From an uncultured Arcobacter sp. (lineage in GTDB: Bacteria; Campylobacterota; Campylobacteria; Campylobacterales; Arcobacteraceae), in contig CALMBI010000103.1 in assembly GCA_937860115.1 (NCBI GenBank), forward strand, positions 1 through 6,596: 6,596 nucleotides of DNA. Reading direction: 5' to 3'. Both the position numbers and the translations under genes were made by a program. The notes under the pieces were generated by a model. The model ran no database searches, was not told the DNA's origin, and saw only the letters and a program-made list of their open reading frames with translations. Shown here one piece after another: positions 1 to 5,263 of this stretch (positions are counted from its first letter, which is position 1; each line of letters opens with the position of its first letter).

Positions 1-1
1 A

Positions 2-85
2 ATATTTGTAGATATAGATGATTTTATGAAAGAATATGAACCAATAATAAATAAAGGCTTAATGAAAAAAATGATGCTAGCTTAA
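2..85 (+). pseudogene. 3' end of a plus-strand ORF, possible truncated transposase N-terminus
   Basis: An open frame enters from the left edge and encodes 27 residues before a TAA stop at 83-85. The visible peptide begins IFVDIDDFMKEYEPIINKGL. The pattern of an acidic IDDF followed by an aromatic/acidic stretch, P and K-x-L resembles the first 20-30 residues of DDE transposases of IS982/IS4-like elements; this is recalled from the family and not searched. In those proteins a catalytic domain of several hundred residues would follow, but here the frame stops after LMKKMMLA. If the match is right, this is a decayed 5' stub of an insertion sequence. It could instead be the natural C-terminus of an unrelated protein, because everything upstream lies outside the window. 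It converges on the GNAT gene with a 12-bp gap. Confidence 0.35.
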
Positions 86-97
86 CCGAGATTCACG

Positions 98-559
98 TTA
101 ACTAATATTTAAGGTTAATGCAATCTCATCACAAATAGGAAAATGTTTGCATTTGATACAATCAGCCCAAATTTTAGTCTCAGGAATAGATTCTTTTGCT
201 ATCACTTTAAAGCCATATTTTTCAAACAATTTTTGCTGATAGGTAAGTACTAAAATTGATTCTAAATGATAAAATTTCGCTTCATCTATAGCTTTTTCTA
301 TAAGTGTACCACCTATCCCGTTTTTTCTATATTCTGAATCAACAACTAAACTTCTAATCTCACACAACTTATCAGTATGAATATGAACAGCTACAAATCC
401 AACTATTTTAACTCCATCATACGCTATGATGTATGATCTAATCGTAGTTGCCATCTCTGATGAGTTTCTTTCAAGTATATTTCCATTTTTTACTTCTTGG
501 GCAACAAGTTGTTGCATAAGTGGAATATCTAAGAGAGTTGGTTTCACAAAATTTATCAT
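98..559 (-). CDS. GNAT N-acetyltransferase, N-acetylglutamate synthase-like (short ArgA type)
   Basis: This encodes a 153-residue single-domain GNAT acetyltransferase. The acetyl-CoA pyrophosphate loop is RKNGIG (residues 78-83) after the IRSLVV strand, and the typical C-terminal F-E-K-Y-G-F element lies near residues 112-117. The tail carries W-x-D-C-x-x-C-x-x-F-P-x-C-D-E, with Cys134, Cys137 and Cys143. As I recall the family, this tail marks the short stand-alone N-acetylglutamate synthases that make N-acetyl-L-glutamate from acetyl-CoA and glutamate, the first step of arginine synthesis. The substrate is therefore inferred from the tail. A TTG at 569-571 would add four residues, but the ATG at 557-559 is preferred: it starts 1 bp after the ysxC stop and has GGAA six bases upstream. 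It is the last gene of the minus-strand cluster. No regulatory ACT or kinase domain is present. Confidence 0.8.
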   Translation of the reverse strand: MINFVKPTLLDIPLMQQLVAQEVKNGNILERNSSEMATTIRSYIIAYDGVKIVGFVAVHIHTDKLCEIRSLVVDSEYRKNGIGGTLIEKAIDEAKFYHLESILVLTYQQKLFEKYGFKVIAKESIPETKIWADCIKCKHFPICDEIALTLNIS

Positions 560-560
560 A

Positions 561-1166
561 CTATTTTCCAAATAGATACTCAGACAAACTACTCTCTAAG
601 TGATCAATTCCCCTATTTTTTAAATTAGATATAAAGATCCCCTGTGGATATTTAGTTTTTAGTTTTTGAAGCTCTGATTGGGTGAGTTTATCTGTTTTTG
701 TAAATGCATTAATGATCAACTGATCCCCACGTTTGATATAATTTAAAAACTCATCAACACTCTTATCTATATCTAATTGACTATGTCTTGAGTCAATAAG
801 ATGAACAAAGATTTGAAGATTTGGTCTTTTTTCCAAAAATTCTGTTAAATTTTTATTCCAATCTTTTTTCAGTGATTTTGATACTTTTGCATATCCAAAA
901 CCAGGGAGATCAACAAATCTTGCGTATCTATATTCTAGCTCCTGAGATCTATCATCTTTAAATGTAACATCAAAAAAATTGATCAGTTGCGTTTTACCTG
1001 GAGTCGATGATGATTTAGCAAGCGACTTTCTTTTTGTTAATGAATTTAAAAGGGAACTTTTCCCAACATTACTTCTTCCAATAAATGCGATCTCTGCAAT
1101 ATCAGGATTTGGGCATTCTGTTAAATTTGAAGCTGATGTTGCAAATTTTGCATCGATAATTCTCAT
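561..1166 (-). CDS. ysxC: Ribosome biogenesis GTP-binding protein YsxC/EngB
   Basis: This is a 201-residue TrmE-Era-EngA-EngB-Septin-like GTPase of normal family length. The G motifs are complete: G1 P-loop GRSNVGKS (30-37), G2 TPGKT (55-59), G3 DLPGFGYA (86-93), G4 TKTDK (156-160) and a G5-like SNLKNRG (180-186). The G2 and G3 sequences are characteristic of EngB/YsxC and separate it from Era and Der. The family binds GTP in the cytoplasm and assists late assembly of the 50S ribosomal subunit; in many bacteria it is essential. A short charged loop (DDRSQELE, 71-78) sits before G3. The ATG directly abuts the lptA stop and has a strong Shine-Dalgarno inside lptA, which suggests coupled translation. 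The same placement downstream of lptA is recalled from Helicobacter. Confidence 0.96.
   Translation of the reverse strand: MRIIDAKFATSASNLTECPNPDIAEIAFIGRSNVGKSSLLNSLTKRKSLAKSSSTPGKTQLINFFDVTFKDDRSQELEYRYARFVDLPGFGYAKVSKSLKKDWNKNLTEFLEKRPNLQIFVHLIDSRHSQLDIDKSVDEFLNYIKRGDQLIINAFTKTDKLTQSELQKLKTKYPQGIFISNLKNRGIDHLESSLSEYLFGK
566..569 (-). promoter_or_regulatory. Shine-Dalgarno site deciding the GNAT start
   Basis: GGAA on the minus strand lies inside the last codons of ysxC, six bases before the ATG at 557-559. The alternative TTG start at 569-571 overlaps this site and has no purine-rich element at a suitable distance, so the ATG is the better start. Confidence 0.5.
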
Positions 1167-1643
1167 TTAATTAGCCTCCATTTTAAATTTAAATTGCACA
1201 GGTTTATTTTTTCCACCATCTATATTTGTATTTTCATTTTTTGCATCATAGTGAATTTTTTCACCTTTTATGATCTTTTGTCCAACTGTATCTTCCAAGT
1301 AGCCATTGCCAATTATTTCATAAATCATTGTATCTACATTAAATCTAATTTGATCACCTTTTCCTATCATAAGAGTATCTGGCCTTTTTAATTTTATATT
1401 CACGTGTCCTGTAGCAATATAGCTTTGAATGTCAGTTTTATTTCCATTTCCACTATTATTAGTGTGTACAACTAATTTATCACAGTAAAGTGTATCAGAA
1501 CCTTTAATCATCGAAACTTGTCCTGTGAAAATAATAATATTTTTTGATTTATCTGCACTAAAATTATTTGCTTTTATATCAACATCAGTCTCTGCACTAA
1601 AAAGTAAAGTTATGCTAAGCATCAAAACAATCAAAAATTTCAT
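1167..1643 (-). CDS. lptA: Periplasmic LPS transport protein LptA (OstA-like)
   Basis: This is a 158-residue exported protein. It begins with a signal peptide (MKFLIVLMLSITLLFSA, probable cut after Ala17), followed by a beta-rich OstA/LptA N domain. Repeating strand patterns include IKANNFSADKSKNIIIFTG, the L-Y-C-D-K-L-V-V strand near residue 53 and YIATGHVNI near residue 81. LptA proteins form the periplasmic bridge that passes lipopolysaccharide from LptC to LptD in the outer membrane. The TATGHV-type and GxxxxYDAK-type patterns match OstA-family folds, although primary sequence conservation is low. The call is strengthened by its position directly after kdsC and lptC, the order also found in E. 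coli. The start is 2 bp after the lptC stop, with AAGGA nine bases upstream. The Lys- and Asn-rich tail (about 134-158) is probably flexible. Confidence 0.88.
   Translation of the reverse strand: MKFLIVLMLSITLLFSAETDVDIKANNFSADKSKNIIIFTGQVSMIKGSDTLYCDKLVVHTNNSGNGNKTDIQSYIATGHVNIKLKRPDTLMIGKGDQIRFNVDTMIYEIIGNGYLEDTVGQKIIKGEKIHYDAKNENTNIDGGKNKPVQFKFKMEAN
1175..1180 (-). promoter_or_regulatory. Strong Shine-Dalgarno for ysxC, embedded in lptA
   Basis: TGGAGG on the minus strand lies in the last codons of lptA, eight bases before the ysxC ATG. It is the strongest ribosome-binding site in the window and fixes the ysxC start although no intergenic DNA exists. Confidence 0.75.
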
Positions 1644-1645
1644 TG

Positions 1646-2164
1646 CTATAAATCCTTCTTATTTATTTGAAAATGAACATTACTACCACTAATCGAATAA
1701 TCATTTTGACTCAAATATAAATTTTTTCCGCTGAATCTACTATTTTTATATTTAAATACGAATGGCGCTTGATTGGAAGCTATTTTCTCTTTTGCATTGT
1801 ATAGTAATTGATTTGTATTGAGCTCAATATCTTCATCACGTTTGAAAATAACATTTTCTTTAAAACTATATAGATCATTTTCTCTAATCAATTTTTGAGA
1901 TAAAATTGTATCAGAATTATGATTAGCATTTCTAACTCTCAAAAATGCAGCGCTCATATCATCTTTGGATTCATATTTTTTATATTCACCCACTACAAGC
2001 ATTTTATCAATTTTTTGATCATCTATTTCAAATAGTGTCGCATTAATAAAACTTATTTGTGGCACTTCGTTTTTTGATTGTTCCATTTTTTGTAGTATCA
2101 CACTTTTATCAACGAATAAAAATGGACTCATAATCAAAAGAAAAATAAAAAACTTTAAAGCCAT
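1646..2164 (-). CDS. lptC: LPS export inner-membrane protein LptC
   Basis: This is a 172-residue protein with one N-terminal hydrophobic segment (about residues 3-18) and no clear signal peptidase site, so it is probably a bitopic inner-membrane protein with a periplasmic body. The body is rich in alternating hydrophobic/polar strands, for example FKENVIFKRDEDIELNTNQL near 101-120 and FSGKNLYL near 145, as in the OstA-like fold shared by LptC and LptA. LptC docks on the LptB2FG transporter and receives LPS before LptA. Sequence similarity in this family is weak, so the call rests on topology, length and position between kdsC and lptA. It overlaps kdsC by 10 bp. The only nearby purine-rich site is weak, so its translation may depend on coupling to kdsC. 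Confidence 0.82.
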   Translation of the reverse strand: MALKFFIFLLIMSPFLFVDKSVILQKMEQSKNEVPQISFINATLFEIDDQKIDKMLVVGEYKKYESKDDMSAAFLRVRNANHNSDTILSQKLIRENDLYSFKENVIFKRDEDIELNTNQLLYNAKEKIASNQAPFVFKYKNSRFSGKNLYLSQNDYSISGSNVHFQINKKDL

Positions 2165-2646
2165 AAGCTCTTTAACTCTAAGTTATGTGATTTTAAAACT
2201 GCTTCGATCATCTCTCTTGCAGCACCATTGCCACCACTTTTTTTACTCACAAACGAGACAATATTTTTCACCTCATCACTCGCATCACTTGGACAAAATG
2301 AAAGTTTTACCGACTGAAGCATTTTAATATCATTTAAATCATCTCCAATAGCTGCTACATTTGCTAAAGTCAAATTTTCTTTTTTTAAAATTTCATCTAA
2401 GATAATTGTTTTATCTTTTACCCCTTGATAGATATATTCAACACCAAGTTCAGCTCCTCTTCTATCAACAATAGGAGAGTTTCTCCCTGTAATAAATGCA
2501 GCTTTAAAACCAAATTTTTTTGTCCAAGCTTCTATCGCCATCCCATCTTTTACATCAAATGATTTTGTCTCGACTCCATTTGCATCATAAGTAATTTTCC
2601 CATTTGTAAGTGTTCCATCTATATCAAATACAAGTAACTTTATCAT
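2155..2646 (-). CDS. kdsC: 3-deoxy-D-manno-octulosonate 8-phosphate phosphatase KdsC
   Basis: This is a 163-residue HAD-superfamily phosphatase without a large cap domain, the usual KdsC form (EC 3.1.3.45). All four HAD motifs are visible: motif I FDIDGT with nucleophile Asp8 and acid/base Asp10, motif II in ITGR (52-55), motif III Lys79, and motif IV GDDLND (101-106). The KdsC-specific elements are FDVKDGMAI (30-38) and the C-terminal SGGNGAAREMI (137-147). It removes phosphate from Kdo-8-phosphate, giving Kdo for CMP-Kdo and lipid A-core assembly in the cytoplasm. Its ATG overlaps the hisB stop as ATGA, with AAGGG upstream inside hisB. The neighbouring LPS transport genes agree with this role. 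Confidence 0.96.
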   Translation of the reverse strand: MIKLLVFDIDGTLTNGKITYDANGVETKSFDVKDGMAIEAWTKKFGFKAAFITGRNSPIVDRRGAELGVEYIYQGVKDKTIILDEILKKENLTLANVAAIGDDLNDIKMLQSVKLSFCPSDASDEVKNIVSFVSKKSGGNGAAREMIEAVLKSHNLELKSLWL

Positions 2647-3215
2647 AAAACACCCTTTGTGCTAGGTATTCCTATCTTTTTATTTTCTACTAATGATCTT
2701 CGAAGAGCTACTGCAAATGCTTTAAAAGCAGCTTCTATAATATGATGTTTGTTTGATCCACGATCAAAAATAATATGGCAAGTGATTCCACTATTCATAA
2801 TAAGTGCATGGAAAAACTCCTCCACAAGTTCCACATCAAAATTACCCACTTTTCCCAAAAGTGGAACTTTATAGACTAAATATGGTCTATTTGATAAATC
2901 AAGTGCACATGTCACACTCGCTTCATCCATCACAACAGTTGCATTTCCATATCTTTCGACCTCTTTAATTGGAAAAATCTCTTTTTTCAGTGCTTGACCA
3001 ATTACTATTCCACAATCTTCAACACTATGATGATCATCAATATGGGTATCCCCTGTGCATTTGATATCCAATGCAATTCCACTGTGCTTTGATAATGCTT
3101 CAAGCATATGATCCAAAAATCCAACACCTGTATTAATGTGACTATCAAAACTTTTTTCCACATCAAGTTTACATTGTATTGAGGTCTCTTTTGTTTCTCT
3201 ATTTAGTTCTGTCAT
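2643..3215 (-). CDS. hisB: Imidazoleglycerol-phosphate dehydratase HisB (monofunctional)
   Basis: This is a 190-residue protein covering the complete IGPD domain and nothing else. The HAD phosphatase half present in the bifunctional enterobacterial HisB is absent. The Mn2+-binding histidine/acid motifs are intact: GFLDHML (32-38), DTHIDDHHSVED (56-67), FFHAL (134-138) and NKHHIIEAAFKAFA (155-168). The protein ends with the canonical IPSTKGVL. It dehydrates D-erythro-imidazole-glycerol phosphate to imidazole-acetol phosphate in histidine synthesis. The start has AAGGA ten bases upstream, spanning the rlpA stop. It is the only histidine gene in the window and lies among cell-envelope genes, which is unusual for a histidine gene in general. 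Histidinol phosphatase must be encoded elsewhere. Confidence 0.97.
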   Translation of the reverse strand: MTELNRETKETSIQCKLDVEKSFDSHINTGVGFLDHMLEALSKHSGIALDIKCTGDTHIDDHHSVEDCGIVIGQALKKEIFPIKEVERYGNATVVMDEASVTCALDLSNRPYLVYKVPLLGKVGNFDVELVEEFFHALIMNSGITCHIIFDRGSNKHHIIEAAFKAFAVALRRSLVENKKIGIPSTKGVL

Positions 3216-3229
3216 TGTATTATTTTCCT

Positions 3230-4039
3230 TTATTGTGCAATTATTGTAGCATCCAAGATCCCATTTGTTTTTTTGAAATCATTTGCTTCAGATTCACTTT
3301 TAAATCCACTTATCCAAACACGATTAATTGTAGTTCCATCACTCATTGTTTGTTTGATAATCGCTTTATAGTTACCACCTAAAATCGTGTTATTAAATTT
3401 ATCTCTTGTTATTTTAGCACCATTAAGATTTGAAAATGCTCCAATTTGTAAATAGTAACTTCCAATCTCCTCGTGCTCTTTTTTCTCTTGCGGAGTTACT
3501 GCAACTTTAGAATGAAATCCAACGACTGTTAATTTTACTTCTGCTGTACCTTTTGCTACCATATCTATCTCTCTAGCTGCACTATTTGAAAGATCTATAA
3601 TTCTTCCTTCAACAAATGGACCACGATCGTTAATCCTCACAACAACTGATTTGCCATTTTCTTTATTATAAACATTCACCATTGTATTCATAGGAAGTGT
3701 TTTTGATGCAGCTGTATATCCAAACATATCATACATCTCCCCATTTGATGTCTGTTTTGCATGAAAATCTGGCCCATACCAGGAAGCGATCCCTTCAAAC
3801 TCTTCACCAATCGATGTCTGTGTTGGATAATATGTTTTTCCTAAAACCTCATAAGGTCTCATTGTCGCTTTATGCATTGCAGGAGAATCTTTTATCTCTT
3901 GATTCTCTATTTTTTGATAACCTGAGCTATTTTTATAGCTTTTAGAAGAATAATTCCCAGATGAATATCTTTTTTGACATCCAGTAAATAAAATCATAAA
4001 GATCAAAAATATTATTAATTTATTGTACTTTAATAACAA
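3230..4039 (-). CDS. rlpA: Septal ring lytic transglycosylase RlpA, SPOR-domain lipoprotein
   Basis: This is a 269-residue outer-membrane lipoprotein. A signal peptide ends in a lipobox LFTGC, with lipidated Cys21. A Ser/Tyr/Lys-rich linker (about 22-80) leads to a double-psi beta-barrel: GIASWYG (83-89), His93, TSNGE (97-101), TLPMNT (114-119), NDRGPF (137-142) and IDLS (148-151). A C-terminal SPOR domain (about 194-269) starts with YYLQIGAF and includes VWISGF (241-246). RlpA cleaves peptidoglycan strands lacking stem peptides and is drawn to division septa by SPOR, as shown in Pseudomonas. The catalytic-type His and Asp residues are present. The start is a TTG, supported by a perfect AAGGAG six bases upstream and a good signal peptide; the next in-frame Met (15) would destroy the signal. 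It overlaps mltD by 20 bp. Confidence 0.95.
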   Translation of the reverse strand: MLLKYNKLIIFLIFMILFTGCQKRYSSGNYSSKSYKNSSGYQKIENQEIKDSPAMHKATMRPYEVLGKTYYPTQTSIGEEFEGIASWYGPDFHAKQTSNGEMYDMFGYTAASKTLPMNTMVNVYNKENGKSVVVRINDRGPFVEGRIIDLSNSAAREIDMVAKGTAEVKLTVVGFHSKVAVTPQEKKEHEEIGSYYLQIGAFSNLNGAKITRDKFNNTILGGNYKAIIKQTMSDGTTINRVWISGFKSESEANDFKKTNGILDATIIAQ

Positions 4040-5249
4040 GTGTATCTCCTTTTTTTACTTTTTGTGATTTCAGTCCATTATCTTTCATTAATTGTTGTGT
4101 AGTTGTTCCAAATTGTTTTGCAATTTTCGCAAGATTATCCCCTTTTTTAACAACATATGTTTTTACATAATCTGATTGTATATTATTCAAATCATCTTCA
4201 AGATTACTTTTTTTATTCGCATGGAATGTTGCAAGATTCGATTTTGGTATATATAATTGTGTTTTTTTCTCACTTGGTGGAGTGATATTTTTTTTCAAAT
4301 GAGGATTGAGTTCTTTTAACTGATTTGTTGAGACACCAGCAAGATTTGCAATATTTTTCAGTAACATACCACCTGAAACATCAACTCTTGCTAAATTTGA
4401 GCCTGTTCCTTCATTGATTACTTTTTTATCATTTACAAACATATCGCTATTATTATTATTCATCATAGCAAGTGTGATTATTTTTTTTATATAATTTCTA
4501 CTTTCTGGCGGAAGATATTGTCTTTCAACATTCTCTTGTACACTTAAAAGATGATTGATCGTTGGTTTGTATTTCCACTCTTTTACAACATCATATATCT
4601 TTCTAACTTCAGTATACTTAACCCTTTTTTGTTGATATTTTTTGAGGGTATCTTTAAATCCTTGAATCATTTTATCATTATTACAATCATTATCCTCACA
4701 ATACATATCGATTGTAGCTCGTGTTATCGCTTCAATAACTCTTGCATCTCCAGCATTATACGAAAGTGCAGCAAGATACCATGATCCAAAAATTTTATGC
4801 AGTCTTGTTAAATACTTTACTGCTGCTTCTGTTGATTTAATAAAATCCATTCGCTCATCAACATACTTATTTTTTTTTAATCCTAATGCTTTTGCAGTAC
4901 CAGGCATAAATTGCCATAATCCTAAAGCTTTTTTATTTGATTGTGCTTCTAAAACAAAATTAGACTCTGCCATAGCCATATACAAAAAAACCGATGGTAC
5001 ATCATTTTCTTTGAGAATGTTCTTGATTTCAGGTATATAATCTCCACCATTATTTAACGTTTTGATATAACTATTCTCATATCGAGTGGAGTATTTATTA
5101 TAAAACTCTTGAAAATTTCGATCTTTGATATAGGAAGTTTCTATATCTAGATCTTTTAATACATCAAGATCATCTTTTACAAACTCATTACTTACCATTG
5201 TTGCTGATAAATGTATAAAGCAAAATAGACTAAGAACGAGTTTTTTCAA
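4020..5249 (-). CDS. mltD: Membrane-bound-type lytic murein transglycosylase MltD with LysM repeats
   Basis: This is a 409-residue exported lytic transglycosylase. An N-terminal signal sequence (about 1-17, MKKLVLSLFCFIHLSA) shows no clear lipobox. The SLT domain (about 72-260) carries catalytic Glu95 in AMAESNF, ALGLWQFMPGTA (108-119), DERMDF (131-136), ALSYNAG (161-167) and LPPESRNYIKKI (246-257). The C-terminal part has a degenerate LysM-like segment (about 288-335) and a clear LysM (about 363-407, with VVKKGDNLAKIAKQFGTT), which bind peptidoglycan glycan. The enzyme cuts the MurNAc-GlcNAc bond, forming 1,6-anhydroMurNAc. Between YNAG and LPPES there are about 79 residues, longer than I recall for E. 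coli MltD, including Cys184/Cys189 and a basic stretch. The start is TTG with AGGA nine bases upstream; no nearby ATG keeps the signal peptide. Confidence 0.93.
   Translation of the reverse strand: MKKLVLSLFCFIHLSATMVSNEFVKDDLDVLKDLDIETSYIKDRNFQEFYNKYSTRYENSYIKTLNNGGDYIPEIKNILKENDVPSVFLYMAMAESNFVLEAQSNKKALGLWQFMPGTAKALGLKKNKYVDERMDFIKSTEAAVKYLTRLHKIFGSWYLAALSYNAGDARVIEAITRATIDMYCEDNDCNNDKMIQGFKDTLKKYQQKRVKYTEVRKIYDVVKEWKYKPTINHLLSVQENVERQYLPPESRNYIKKIITLAMMNNNNSDMFVNDKKVINEGTGSNLARVDVSGGMLLKNIANLAGVSTNQLKELNPHLKKNITPPSEKKTQLYIPKSNLATFHANKKSNLEDDLNNIQSDYVKTYVVKKGDNLAKIAKQFGTTTQQLMKDNGLKSQKVKKGDTLVIKVQ
4046..4051 (-). promoter_or_regulatory. Shine-Dalgarno supporting the TTG start of rlpA
   Basis: AAGGAG on the minus strand lies six bases before the TTG at 4037-4039, inside the mltD coding region. 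It is a perfect match to the 16S tail, so the TTG start is well supported although no ATG exists at a usable position. Confidence 0.75.
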
Positions 5250-5257
5250 AAGATGAG

Positions 5258-5263
5258 TTCCTA
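5258..5263 (-). promoter_or_regulatory. Shine-Dalgarno supporting the TTG start of mltD
   Basis: TAGGAA on the minus strand merges with the serS stop codon (TAG). Its AGGA core is nine bases before the TTG at 5247-5249. The codons just upstream offer no ATG in frame, and the peptide from the TTG opens with a typical MKK signal sequence. Confidence 0.55.

Noticed and set aside
569..571. TTG start for the GNAT gene giving 157 residues
   Set aside because: The ATG twelve bases downstream has a better-spaced GGAA and avoids an 11-bp overlap with ysxC.
979..1170. Plus-strand ORF opposite ysxC
   Set aside because: It lies fully antisense to a gene with complete GTPase motifs, has no domain pattern and no ribosome-binding site of note; it is a shadow frame.
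3179..3382. Plus-strand ORF across the hisB-rlpA junction with hydrophobic content
   Set aside because: The hydrophobicity follows from antisense reading of AT-rich codons; both sense genes are complete there and no ribosome-binding site supports it.
4440..4490. AT-rich simple-sequence stretch (attattattattatt) inside mltD
   Set aside because: It encodes the NNNN tract near residues 264-267 of MltD and is in frame; it could be slippage-prone in triplets but would only change the number of Asn residues, so it is not a phase-variation switch.
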